DNA of 20,762 nt from CALMEC01 sp031372145. Lineage in GTDB: Bacteria > Actinomycetota > Thermoleophilia > Miltoncostaeales > Miltoncostaeaceae. Position 1 is the first letter of the stretch. Every line of letters starts with the position of its first letter. Of this stretch, positions 6,887 to 13,742 are shown in pieces. Below the pieces are notes generated by a model that saw only the letters and a program-made list of their open reading frames with translations, searched no databases and had not been told where the DNA came from. The stretch lies in assembly GCA_031372145.1 (NCBI GenBank), contig JANMKR010000116.1:1-20762 (forward strand), in the 5' to 3' direction. Both the position numbers and the translations under genes were made by a program.

Positions 6887-6892
6887 TATGCT
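6887..6892 (+). promoter_or_regulatory. Predicted -10 box upstream of corA
   Basis: TATGCT lies 7 nt before an ATG at 6900. That ATG does not open the corA frame but a 40-aa overlapping frame, so the leaderless geometry points to an upstream ORF rather than to CorA itself. Confidence 0.4.
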
Positions 6893-6899
6893 TGGCGTG

Positions 6900-7022
6900 A
6901 TGACCGGACTGACGACACCGATTGCCGACCCATCCGCGGTCGGTCAGGGCGATGATGGCGAGCCTTCCCAAAATCCGCCGCACACGCGTCGCTCGTCGCA
7001 CGGTCGCACCGCCACAGCCTGA
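6900..7022 (+). CDS. Possible 40-aa leader ORF overlapping the corA start
   Basis: The frame begins with ATG (GTG three bases earlier also in frame) 7 nt after a TATGCT box and encodes a 40-residue Pro/Ser/Thr/Arg-rich peptide ending HGRTATA. It overlaps the first 24 codons of corA in another frame. Salmonella corA and mgtA carry short regulatory leader ORFs (corL, mgtL), so a similar role is conceivable. Sequence similarity to those peptides is not evident. It could also be non-coding, or reflect an indel that displaced the true CorA start. Confidence 0.3.
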   Translation: MTGLTTPIADPSAVGQGDDGEPSQNPPHTRRSSHGRTATA

Positions 7023-7953
7023 GCGGACCATCGCCGACGTCCAGCGGCTCGAGGCGTTCGGGCTGACCTGGCTCAACATCGAGTCCCCGAGCGGCATCGA
7101 TGCTCAGTGGCTGGCCGCGAACTACGACTTCCACGAACTCGACATGGAAGACGTGCTCTCGCGACGCCAGCAGCGTTCCAAGATCGACGAGTACCCGGAC
7201 TACCTGTTCCTGGTGCTGCACTTTCCGCGCTACGACAAGCGCACGGAGCGCCTGCAGGCAGCCGAGCTCGACGTGTTCCTGGCCGAGGACCTGCTGATCA
7301 CCCTGCCCAAGGAGCCGCTCAAGCCGCTCTCCGCGCTCTGGGCCCAGTGCACGGCCCGCGAAGACGATCGCGCTCGGCACATGAACAAGGGCTCCGGCTA
7401 CCTGCTCTACGAGATCGTCGACCGGATGTACGACTACTGCTTCCCGATCCTCAACAAGATCGGCCACAAATTGGAGTGGATCGAGGATCAGATCTTCGAA
7501 GGCAAGAGCGAAGAGGTCGTCCGCGACATCTCCAACGCCACGCAGGAGATCATCAATTACCGCAAGATCATCAAGCCGCAGCGACCGACGCTGCGTGGAC
7601 TCGAGCGCGCGACCCAGCGCTACGCGCCGGAAGATCTCGAGATCTACTTCGACGACATCGTCGACAAGAACGAACGCATCTGGGACGAGTTGGAGAACTC
7701 CAAGGAGGTCGTCGAAGCGCTCGAGTCCACCAACGAGTCGTTCATCCGCAGTCGTCAGAATGAACTCATCCGCGTGCTGACGTTGCTCTCGGCGATCTTG
7801 CTGCCGCTGACCTTGGTGACCGGGTTCTACGGCATGAACACTCGGGGCCTTCCCGGCGCGGCGCACTGGTGGGGGTCATTGGCCGTGCTCGCGATCATGG
7901 GCGCAATCGGCGGCGGCATGGTGTGGTTCTTCCATCGCAAACGCTGGCTCTGA
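6952..7953 (+). CDS. corA: CorA-family Mg2+ (divalent cation) transporter
   Basis: About 333 aa. The N-terminal cytosolic domain (about 25-225) is alpha/beta and acidic, with a long charged helix (about 225-270) leading to the membrane. Two membrane helices lie at about 277-293 and 306-326, separated by the family signature YGMN (293-296) and the loop TRGLPGAA. The protein ends HRKRWL, basic as expected for the cytosolic C-terminus. CorA pentamers let Mg2+ (or Co2+/Ni2+) pass down the gradient with Mg2+ gating. The start is uncertain: tandem ATGs at 6952 and 6955 have only AGGG close by, and TTG at 6922 is also in frame. A 40-aa ORF in another frame overlaps this region. The HIT gene follows after 46 nt, probably on the same mRNA. 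Confidence 0.9.
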   Translation: MMASLPKIRRTRVARRTVAPPQPERTIADVQRLEAFGLTWLNIESPSGIDAQWLAANYDFHELDMEDVLSRRQQRSKIDEYPDYLFLVLHFPRYDKRTERLQAAELDVFLAEDLLITLPKEPLKPLSALWAQCTAREDDRARHMNKGSGYLLYEIVDRMYDYCFPILNKIGHKLEWIEDQIFEGKSEEVVRDISNATQEIINYRKIIKPQRPTLRGLERATQRYAPEDLEIYFDDIVDKNERIWDELENSKEVVEALESTNESFIRSRQNELIRVLTLLSAILLPLTLVTGFYGMNTRGLPGAAHWWGSLAVLAIMGAIGGGMVWFFHRKRWL

Positions 7954-7999
7954 CGTCGCGTCATCTGGCGAGCGAGCAACCCGGCGGACAAGGAATCCG

Positions 8000-8539
8000 G
8001 TGGGAACCGACAGCCGCCAGAACGCAAAGGAACCTCTGACGCGAGACGCGCAGGACATCATGTGGGCCCCATGGCGAATGAGATACGTGTCGTCGTCCCC
8101 TGATGCGCGCCCCGCGGGGTGTGTTTTCTGTGATCTTCCCGCCCAGGGTGACGACACGGCGACCTATATCTTGCATCGCGGCCGTTTGGCCTTCGTGATC
8201 ATGAACCGCTACCCCTACAACAACGGGCACCTGATGGTGGTGCCCTACGCCCACCAAGCCTCGTTCCCCGACCTCGACGGCGAGGCGGCCGGCGAGATGC
8301 TTGAACTCGCCCGCGTGAGTCAACGCGTCGTTCAGGGCGCGATGCAGCCGCAGGGGTTCAACCTCGGGATGAACCAGGGTCGTGCGGCAGGTGCCGGCAT
8401 CGACGATCACCTGCATCTGCACATCGTTCCCCGCTGGGTGGGCGACACCAACTTCATGCCCGCGGTCGCCGATACGCGCGTGATGCCGCAGCACCTCGAT
8501 GAGACGTACACACTGCTGCGAAAGGGGTTTGACGCGTGA
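8000..8539 (+). CDS. HIT-family hydrolase/phosphorylase, similar to actinobacterial Ap4A phosphorylase
   Basis: This 179-aa protein carries the histidine triad HLHLHIV (His137, 139, 141) and the segment NRYPYNNGHLMVVPY, which closely follows that of the mycobacterial HIT protein Rv2613c, a diadenosine tetraphosphate phosphorylase (family knowledge). MWAPWRM near residue 21 matches the LWTPYRM element of that group. A CxxC pair (Cys41, Cys44) may bind zinc, as in many bacterial HIT proteins. The GTG start with AGGAA just upstream keeps the W-x-P-W-R-M element inside the protein; a later ATG at codon 21 would cut into it. Its stop overlaps the GTG of the downstream mutase (GTGA). The nucleotide substrate is not proven. 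Confidence 0.9.
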   Translation: MGTDSRQNAKEPLTRDAQDIMWAPWRMRYVSSSPDARPAGCVFCDLPAQGDDTATYILHRGRLAFVIMNRYPYNNGHLMVVPYAHQASFPDLDGEAAGEMLELARVSQRVVQGAMQPQGFNLGMNQGRAAGAGIDDHLHLHIVPRWVGDTNFMPAVADTRVMPQHLDETYTLLRKGFDA

Positions 8540-9888
8540 CGCTTGATCCAGCTGCATTCAAGGCGTATGACGTCCGCGGCACCTACCCGGACCAGGTCGA
8601 CGAAGCGGGCGCCGCACGGATCGGCCGGGCATTCCCGGCGCTGACGGGCGCCACCCGTGTCGCTGTGGGACATGACGTGCGCCTCTCGTCACCGTCCATG
8701 TCCGCTGCGTTCTGTGACGGGGTGCGCAGCGCAGGCGCCGACGTGTGCGAGCTTGGGTTGGCTGCGACCGAGATGGTCTATTTCGCGGTCGCGGAGGGTG
8801 GCTACGATGCGGGCGCAGTCATCACCGCCAGCCACAATCCGCCTGACTACACGGGAGCCAAGCTCGTGCTGGCCGGAGCGCTGCCACTTTCTGGCGACAC
8901 CGGGATCGGCGAGCTCGGTCGGATGGCCGCGCGGGATGACTCACCCACGGCGGCGCAACCCGGCACGACGTCGACCGATCCTGGCCTGCTCGCGCGCTTC
9001 GTCGACTGTGCGCTCGGGTTTGTCACACCCGCGAAGATCAGCGGGCTGCGGGTGGTCATGGATGCGGCCAACGGGATGGCCGGGCTCTATCTCCCCCCCG
9101 TCATCGAACGCCTTGCCATCGACGCGGTACCGTACTTTCTCGATCTGGACGGCCGGTTTCCCAACCATGAGCCCAACCCGCTGCTCGAAGAGAACCGCGT
9201 GTTCATCGAATCCAAGGTCGTCGCCGAGAATGCCGACCTGGGCATCGCGTGGGACGGCGACGCCGATCGCTGCTTTTTCATCGACGACACCGGCGCATTC
9301 GTGCCCGGTGACTTTCTGACGGCGCTGCTGGCCGAGCACCTGCTGCGCCGCCACGGCCCCGCGCCGATCGTCTACGACCTGCGCGCATCGTGGGCCGTGC
9401 GCGACACCATCCTGGCCGCCGGCGGCACTCCGGACGAACATCGTGTCGGTCACGCCTTCATCAAGCGGCGCATGCGCGAGATCGACGCGCTCTTCGCGGG
9501 TGAGGTCAGCGGGCATTACTACTTCCGCGAGTTCTCGTACGCCGACACCGGGCTCATCCCGGCGCTCCTGATCCTGGAGCTCGTGTCCGAGGCGGGCCGA
9601 CCCCTGTCGGAACTGATCGCACGCTTCCACGACAAGTACCACATCTCGGGCGAGATCAACTCGACGGTCGCCGACAGTCGCGCGGCGATCGCACGCATTC
9701 GGACCCGGTACGCTGATGGTCGCCAGACGGAGATGGACGGCCTGTCGGTCGCCTTCGACGACTGGCATTTCAACGTGCGCTCCTCCAACACCGAACCGCT
9801 CCTACGACTCAACCTCGAATCCCTCGTCTCGGAGGCCGACATGGAGCGCCGGCGCGACGAGGTGCTCGATCTGATCCACGGGAACTGA
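8536..9888 (+). CDS. manB: Phosphomannomutase/phosphoglucomutase
   Basis: This 450-aa enzyme of the alpha-D-phosphohexomutase superfamily interconverts hexose 6- and 1-phosphates and feeds GDP-mannose or glucan synthesis. Domain 1 opens with FKAYDVRGTYP. The phosphoserine is Ser99 in ITASHNPPDYTG. The Mg2+ loop is Asp240-Gly-Asp242-Ala-Asp244 (AWDGDADR). The sugar-specificity loop GEVSGH is at 322-327 and the phosphate-binding loop RSSNTEP at 415-421. All four domains are complete. GEVSGHYYF suits dual PMM/PGM specificity over phosphoglucosamine mutase. The GTG start overlaps the HIT stop, and the ferredoxin gene follows after 10 nt. Confidence 0.95.
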   Translation: MTLDPAAFKAYDVRGTYPDQVDEAGAARIGRAFPALTGATRVAVGHDVRLSSPSMSAAFCDGVRSAGADVCELGLAATEMVYFAVAEGGYDAGAVITASHNPPDYTGAKLVLAGALPLSGDTGIGELGRMAARDDSPTAAQPGTTSTDPGLLARFVDCALGFVTPAKISGLRVVMDAANGMAGLYLPPVIERLAIDAVPYFLDLDGRFPNHEPNPLLEENRVFIESKVVAENADLGIAWDGDADRCFFIDDTGAFVPGDFLTALLAEHLLRRHGPAPIVYDLRASWAVRDTILAAGGTPDEHRVGHAFIKRRMREIDALFAGEVSGHYYFREFSYADTGLIPALLILELVSEAGRPLSELIARFHDKYHISGEINSTVADSRAAIARIRTRYADGRQTEMDGLSVAFDDWHFNVRSSNTEPLLRLNLESLVSEADMERRRDEVLDLIHGN

Positions 9889-9898
9889 GAGGACACGC

Positions 9899-10129
9899 GT
9901 GGCCGAAATCGAGATCGACGGGGTGCGGTACCGGGTGCGGGTCGACCACGAGATGTGCATGGGCAACCGCGTCTGCGAAGCCCACCTGGCCGAGGTGTTC
10001 ACGGTCGATGACGACACGAACCTCTCGAGCGCGGTCCAGGGCGAGCTGCAGCCGTCGCTTGCCGATGCCGTGCGCGAGGCCATCGCCGATTGCCCGCAGG
10101 ACGCGATCATCCTGGAGCGGCTTGACTGA
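9899..10129 (+). CDS. Small [3Fe-4S] ferredoxin
   Basis: This 76-aa acidic protein has three cysteines in the Cys-x5-Cys ... Cys-Pro arrangement: Cys20 and Cys26 (MCMGNRVCEAHL) and Cys65-Pro66 (ADCPQDAI). This is the pattern of single-cluster [3Fe-4S] ferredoxins that give electrons to cytochrome P450s and other oxygenases in actinobacteria. It begins GTG with GAGAGG 6 nt upstream and lies 10 nt after the mutase gene. The TTG start of the ABC ATPase overlaps its stop codon. No P450 or ferredoxin reductase is in the window, so its partner is unknown. Confidence 0.85.
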   Translation: MAEIEIDGVRYRVRVDHEMCMGNRVCEAHLAEVFTVDDDTNLSSAVQGELQPSLADAVREAIADCPQDAIILERLD

Positions 10130-10745
10130 CGCTGCCCCCGCCCTGCTGGTGCGGGATCTCGAGGTTGTGTACCAACGCGGCGGCGAACCGGCGGCAACGG
10201 CCGTCGCGTTCACGCTCAGCCCCGGCGACGGGTTGCTGCTCACGGGCGATCACGGCGCCGGCAAGACGAGTGTCCTGCGCGCGGTCTTGGGGTTGGTCGT
10301 CGCCACCGGTGAGATCACGGTCCTCGGGGCACCTCCTGGATCGCACGAGGTCACGGCACGCGTGGGATACGGACCCCAAGGCAGGACGTTCCTCGAGAGG
10401 CATACCCCGCACGAGATCGTCCGGGTCGTCACCGGTCTGCGCACGGGGCGGCCCGCTTCCGACGTGGCGAACGACGCGATGGAACGGGCGGGGATCGTCA
10501 CCCGACGGCGCGACGCGCGGACGGTCGACGTGGAGGACATTCGCCGGGTTGCACTCGCGTGCGCCATCGCCGCCGACCCCGCGTTGATCGTCCTCGACGA
10601 TCCCTGGGAGTTCCCAGAGACAATTGCCGAGATCGAACGCGCACGTGCCCGGGGGGCCGCGGTGCTCGTCGCGACCGACGAACCGGGTGGCTTCACCGAC
10701 CTCCTCGGCCGCACCATCACCCTTGTCAACGGTATCGCGCAGTGA
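10122..10745 (+). CDS. Degenerate ABC transporter ATP-binding protein
   Basis: A 207-aa product if translation starts at TTG (10122), with GGAG just upstream; GTG at 10149 is the alternative. Walker A is intact (GDHGAGKTS, 42-50) and a Q-loop Gln86 is present (GYGPQG). The rest is eroded. The LSGGQ signature is replaced by VDVED before IRRVALACA. Walker B ends LIVLDDP, with Asp160 where the catalytic Glu belongs, the D-loop is absent, and the switch His is Asp in VLVATDEPGG. It may bind ATP but hydrolyse it poorly, or dimerise in an unusual way. Its stop overlaps the GTG of the membrane partner, so the two very likely act together. Substrate unknown. Confidence 0.85.
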   Translation: MTDAAPALLVRDLEVVYQRGGEPAATAVAFTLSPGDGLLLTGDHGAGKTSVLRAVLGLVVATGEITVLGAPPGSHEVTARVGYGPQGRTFLERHTPHEIVRVVTGLRTGRPASDVANDAMERAGIVTRRRDARTVDVEDIRRVALACAIAADPALIVLDDPWEFPETIAEIERARARGAAVLVATDEPGGFTDLLGRTITLVNGIAQ

Positions 10746-11557
10746 TCGCACGAATCGCACGACTCTCGCGGTACGAACTGGCCGTCCTGTTGCGCCGGCG
10801 GTGGCTCTGGGCGCTTGTCGCAGCAGGGATCGTCGTCGTGGCAATCGCAGCGATTGCCGTCAGCGGCGACGCAAACCAGGCCCAGTCCGATAACTTCCGT
10901 GCATCGGGCGCATCGCTGCTTCTCGTCGGAGGCCTCACGCTCGCGCTCTGCCTGGGGGCGACCGCCATCTTCACGGGTGGAATCACCGGTGGCCTTGGCG
11001 TGCTCGTCGGTTCGGGAGCACGACGGACCGAGCTCACCCTCGCACGTGTCGCCGCGCGCCTGGTGACGCTGGCCGCGGCGTTGGGCGTGTGGTGCGCGGC
11101 GTTGCAGGTCGGGAGCCTCGCGATTGGGCGCGGATGGGACGGTCCGCTCGCAGTCCACGTGGCCGCGAGCGGCGAAACCCACGCCATGGTGCTGCTTGCC
11201 ACTGCGGCCGTCAGCACCGTGCTGGGGCCGTTCATCGCGGGGTTGGTCGGCCTCATCGTCCACGTCACCGCCCAGGCGATCACCAACCTTGAGGCAGCCG
11301 CGGACCTGGGCCGGCTCGGCAGCGCGAATCGCCTGACCCATGTCCTCTACAACCTGTTGCCCCGGTCGGTGTCCTCACCGATGATCGTGCAGCTGCAAAA
11401 CCGCGGCGCCGGTGGGCCGGCGGCCCCTCAGTTCGAGATCAACAACGTGGCGATCCCGTTGCAGGCGGCTGGAATCGGCACCGTGCTGTGGACGCTCTTT
11501 TGGTGCGGTTTGTTCGCCTTGCTCTGCGTCCGAGGAATGCGGCGCCGGACGCTGTAG
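10742..11557 (+). CDS. ABC-2-like membrane subunit
   Basis: This 271-aa integral membrane protein begins with a basic amphipathic stretch (RIARLSRYELAVLLRRR). Hydrophobic segments lie at about 21-41, 57-78, 102-125, 146-180 (one or two passes) and 240-263. A polar Asn/Gly/Pro-rich loop (about 205-238) precedes the last helix, and the C-terminus is basic (RGMRRRTL). This is the usual plan of ABC-2 permeases that pair with an adjacent ATPase. It starts at the GTG overlapping the ATPase stop. A 7-bp hairpin lies 10 nt after its stop. Export of a small molecule or lipid is possible, but nothing in the sequence identifies the cargo. Confidence 0.82.
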   Translation: MIARIARLSRYELAVLLRRRWLWALVAAGIVVVAIAAIAVSGDANQAQSDNFRASGASLLLVGGLTLALCLGATAIFTGGITGGLGVLVGSGARRTELTLARVAARLVTLAAALGVWCAALQVGSLAIGRGWDGPLAVHVAASGETHAMVLLATAAVSTVLGPFIAGLVGLIVHVTAQAITNLEAAADLGRLGSANRLTHVLYNLLPRSVSSPMIVQLQNRGAGGPAAPQFEINNVAIPLQAAGIGTVLWTLFWCGLFALLCVRGMRRRTL

Positions 11558-11567
11558 GTCGGGCCGT

Positions 11568-11588
11568 CCCGGCGATCACGCCGCCGGG
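11568..11588. terminator. Bidirectional terminator hairpin between the ABC operon and mqnE
   Basis: CCCGGCG (11568-11574) and CGCCGGG (11582-11588) form a perfect 7-bp stem with a 7-nt loop in the 43-nt gap between two convergent stop codons. Position and stability suit termination from both sides; a U-tract is lacking. Confidence 0.5.
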
Positions 11589-11600
11589 CACATCAGGGCA

Positions 11601-12692
11601 CTAGGCCGAGGTGGTGAGTTCCTCGCGGTCGACGCGCCCGTAGAGCGTGTCGCGTTCGACGGGGATGCGACCGCCTGAGCTCACCAGCGAGCGGATGCGC
11701 TCTTGCGTCAGCCCGAGCGGTGTCTGGACGGTCGTGGCGTGGGCGATGCGCTCCTCGGTGAGCGTGCCGGACAGGTCGTCCAGTCCGAACGAGAGCGCCT
11801 CGGCAGTGATCTCTTCGCCCAGCATGACCCAGTGGCCCTTGATGTGCGGGAAGTTGTCCAGGACGAGCCGTGCCACCGCGATGGTGCGGAGTTTCTCCTC
11901 GCGGGTCGGCCCCGGCAGGTAGGCGAACTCGGTGTTGCCCGGCAGGAACGGCAACGGGATGAACGCCTGGAAGCCGTTGGTGTCGTCCTGCAGCGCACGC
12001 AACTGCGTCATGTGATCGACCTGCTCCTCAGGCGTCTCGAAATGCCCGAACAGGAGCGTCGCGTTGGTTCGCATGCCCTTGCCGTGGGCCTGGCGGTGAA
12101 CATCGAGCCAGGTCTCGGCCGGAACCTTGCGGTCGGCGATGATCTTACGCACGCGCGGGCTGAAGACCTCTGCCCCGCCGCCCGGCATCGTGTCGTGCCC
12201 CGCGGCCATCGTCCGCTCCAACGCCTCGCCACTCGACACCTTGGAGAGGCGCGCCACGAAGTCGATCTCGACCGCCGTCAACGCCGTCAACGCGACGTGT
12301 GGCAGCGTCGACTTGAGGTCCTTGAAGAGCTCCTCGTAGTACTCGAGGTCGTATTCCTTGGTCATCCCGCCCACGATGTGCAGTTCGGTGATGCCAAGGT
12401 CTGCCAGCTGCTGTGCACGGTCGACGAGCTGATCGACCGAATACGCATAGGCGCGGTCATCCTTGTCGGTCCACACGGCGAACGCGCAGAACCCGCAGCC
12501 CACGACGCAGATGTTCGTCGGGTTGAGGTGGGCATTGACGTTGTACGTGACCTCGTCGCCGTACATCCGGCGTGCCACGGCGTCTGCAGCGGCCCCAAGG
12601 TCTTCGAGCGGCGCATCGCGGTACAGCGCGACGGCCTCGTCGGAGGTGATTCGGTCGCCGTCGGCGGCGCGGGAAAGGATTGCATCAATCAT
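11601..12692 (-). CDS. mqnE: Aminofutalosine synthase (radical SAM)
   Basis: This 363-aa radical SAM enzyme joins SAM and 3-[(1-carboxyvinyl)oxy]benzoate to form aminofutalosine, the second step of the futalosine route to menaquinone. The [4Fe-4S] cluster ligands are Cys62, Cys66 and Cys69 (CVVGCGFC, a CX3CX2C motif). MPGGGAEVF (169-177), GITELHIVGG (100-109) and TALTAVEIDF are the hallmarks that distinguish MqnE from the related cyclase MqnC. The C-terminal third contains the usual FIPLPFLPGNTE segment. The ATG was chosen because it gives the family N-terminus and has a TAACGT box 7 nt upstream; an in-frame GTG lies three codons earlier. No other mqn gene except possibly the UbiA prenyltransferase is in the window. 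Confidence 0.95.
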   Translation of the reverse strand: MIDAILSRAADGDRITSDEAVALYRDAPLEDLGAAADAVARRMYGDEVTYNVNAHLNPTNICVVGCGFCAFAVWTDKDDRAYAYSVDQLVDRAQQLADLGITELHIVGGMTKEYDLEYYEELFKDLKSTLPHVALTALTAVEIDFVARLSKVSSGEALERTMAAGHDTMPGGGAEVFSPRVRKIIADRKVPAETWLDVHRQAHGKGMRTNATLLFGHFETPEEQVDHMTQLRALQDDTNGFQAFIPLPFLPGNTEFAYLPGPTREEKLRTIAVARLVLDNFPHIKGHWVMLGEEITAEALSFGLDDLSGTLTEERIAHATTVQTPLGLTQERIRSLVSSGGRIPVERDTLYGRVDREELTTSA

Positions 12693-12699
12693 GCTCAGC

Positions 12700-12705
12700 A
12701 CGTTA
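12700..12705 (-). promoter_or_regulatory. Predicted -10 box for a leaderless mqnE mRNA
   Basis: On the minus strand TAACGT is followed by 7 nt and the mqnE ATG. No Shine-Dalgarno sequence is visible upstream of the start, in line with leaderless translation. Confidence 0.38.
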
Positions 12706-12748
12706 TCAAGCGTTTCCGGCCCCCCGTCCCGCAAACGGCCCACCCACA

Positions 12749-12764
12749 CGGGTCCGTTGACCCG
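12749..12764. repeat. Dyad in the mqnE/hypothetical divergent spacer
   Basis: CGGGTC-CGTT-GACCCG is a perfect 6-bp inverted repeat with a 4-bp centre. It lies between the divergent start regions, 44 bp from the mqnE -10 candidate and 36 bp from the rightward one. It could be an operator, for instance for the MarR-like protein encoded to the right, but this is only inferred from place and symmetry. Confidence 0.3.
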
Positions 12765-12800
12765 ACTCCCCACCCGTGGCGCGGCAGCGACCGTGCCTGC

Positions 12801-12806
12801 TAGCCT
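12801..12806 (+). promoter_or_regulatory. Predicted -10 box for the hypothetical-MarR-small peptide operon
   Basis: TAGCCT lies 8 nt before the GTG start of the first gene. The same hexamer is used, with 6 nt spacing, before the LD-carboxypeptidase gene. No ribosome-binding site is visible. Confidence 0.38.
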
Positions 12807-12814
12807 CGCGCGCC

Positions 12815-13141
12815 GTGGCCTACGCAGACGAGTTTGCTTCGCTCCTCGCTGAGCAGCCCGACGATTGGGCGTTCTTCGAGTGCTTCCTGACGATCGACGA
12901 CCCGCGTCGGTTGACCGACGCGCGCGTGGCGTTGGGTCGTGCCAACGCCCGCCCGGTGCGGTCGGCCGGCGGCCACGATTTCGAGATCACCGTCGCCAAC
13001 ACCTGGGGCCATGGATCGACCGCGGGGGTCGTCCAGAGTGCACTGCGGATTCTCGACGACCTGCAGATCACGGGACGCATCTGGTACGGGGCGACATACG
13101 ACATGTTGCGGCCCGCGCCACCGCACCGCTACGGTCCGTAG
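12815..13141 (+). CDS. Hypothetical protein, 108 aa
   Basis: I do not recognise the family. The GTG start gives VAYADEFASLLAEQPDDWAF. An in-frame GTG further upstream adds only residues coded by the promoter region. The product is soluble and mildly acidic, with a helical N-terminus followed by a mixed region rich in Gly/Thr/Trp (NTWGHGSTAG, about 70-79) and a short basic, Pro-rich end (RPAPPHRYGP). It is probably the first gene of a three-gene unit, since the MarR-like gene begins 7 nt after its stop. Confidence 0.65.
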   Translation: MAYADEFASLLAEQPDDWAFFECFLTIDDPRRLTDARVALGRANARPVRSAGGHDFEITVANTWGHGSTAGVVQSALRILDDLQITGRIWYGATYDMLRPAPPHRYGP

Positions 13142-13147
13142 CGGACC
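13133..13147 (+). promoter_or_regulatory. Hairpin with the stop codon in its loop, just before the MarR-like start
   Basis: GGTCCG-TAG-CGGACC is a perfect 6-bp stem whose 3-nt loop is the stop codon of the upstream gene. It ends 1 nt before the next ATG and would occlude that start unless a ribosome finishing the first gene opened it. Translational coupling is inferred. Confidence 0.35.
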
Positions 13148-13148
13148 C

Positions 13149-13580
13149 ATGTATCGCTCAGACGACGACCTGGCGCTCCTGGCCGAACTGGCCGGCGTCC
13201 TCGACCAGACGGTCATCGACGCAGGCCTGAGTTCCGGCACCTACCTGGTCCTTCGGCACCTCGCTGCGACAGACGGCCCCACGGCGGTCACCACGTTGTC
13301 GGAAGCCCTCTCGGCCGACGGCGATGAGGTCGCCGACATGGCCGGACGCCTCGCGGCGGACGGGCTGGCCGAGGTTGCCGGTGGCGGGCTTCGGGCGACC
13401 GACGCCGGACGTGATCTCGTCGGCGAGATCGAGGTCGGCGCAAACCAGGCGATGCGCGACTACGTCTTGGAGCGCCCGCACACCGCGACCGTCTACGGAC
13501 TGGTTGCATCGATGCAGAGCGGTCGGTTCACCGTCGAGGACCTCCTCGAGTTCCTCTCCGAGGGATCCACGCAGGAATGA
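13149..13580 (+). CDS. MarR-like winged-helix protein
   Basis: This 143-aa protein has the MarR layout. An N-terminal dimerisation helix is followed by LSSGTYLVLRHLA (about 28-40). The HTH is TAVTTLSEALSADGDEVADM (about 46-65), with LAADGLAEV before a short wing (GGGLRATDAGR) and C-terminal helices rich in acidic residues. Similarity is weak in the HTH, so DNA binding is likely but not certain. It starts at ATG 7 nt after the preceding gene, with a small hairpin over the junction instead of a clear ribosome-binding site. Its stop overlaps the start of a 34-aa membrane peptide gene (ATGA). Confidence 0.72.
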   Translation: MYRSDDDLALLAELAGVLDQTVIDAGLSSGTYLVLRHLAATDGPTAVTTLSEALSADGDEVADMAGRLAADGLAEVAGGGLRATDAGRDLVGEIEVGANQAMRDYVLERPHTATVYGLVASMQSGRFTVEDLLEFLSEGSTQE

Positions 13581-13681
13581 CCGCCGCGGTCGGTGCACGG
13601 ACGATCGCTCCGATCGTCGTAGTGGTGATCATCGTCGCCCTGATCGTGGTGCTCTCGCTGCGCAAGCGCCGCGACCAATAG
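13577..13681 (+). CDS. 34-aa single-pass membrane peptide
   Basis: This short frame opens with an ATG overlapping the MarR-like stop (ATGA) and ends TAG. The peptide has a short polar start (MTAAVGART), one strongly hydrophobic helix of Ile/Val/Leu/Ala (about residues 10-28) and a basic tail RKRRDQ, so the tail should stay in the cytosol. The overlap, the clean one-helix composition and the terminator hairpin on its last codons support it as a real gene. Function unknown; it could modulate a membrane protein or anchor a partner. Confidence 0.65.
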   Translation: MTAAVGARTIAPIVVVVIIVALIVVLSLRKRRDQ

Positions 13682-13689
13682 GTCGCGGC
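13668..13689 (+). terminator. Strong hairpin at the end of the MarR/small peptide operon
   Basis: GCCGCGACC (13668-13676)-AATA-GGTCGCGGC (13681-13689) is a perfect 9-bp stem with a tetraloop. It covers the last codons and stop of the 34-aa gene. No U-run follows, but stem strength and place fit termination against the convergent gene on the right. Confidence 0.55.
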
Positions 13690-13742
13690 ACCCTCAGCGC
13701 GTCACGATCGTGGTGGCGGATGCACGTCACCTCACGACCAAA

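Noticed and set aside
6867..6951. Mg2+ riboswitch (M-box) before corA
   Set aside because: The spacer is too short and no conserved M-box helices are recognisable.
6886..7866. 326-codon open frame antisense to corA
   Set aside because: It is rich in Asp/Val/Leu/Arg shadow codons and covers the whole of a recognised transporter gene.
13703..13712. CACGATCGTG palindrome
   Set aside because: A 10-nt perfect palindrome between convergent genes without a promoter; likely chance in GC-rich sequence.
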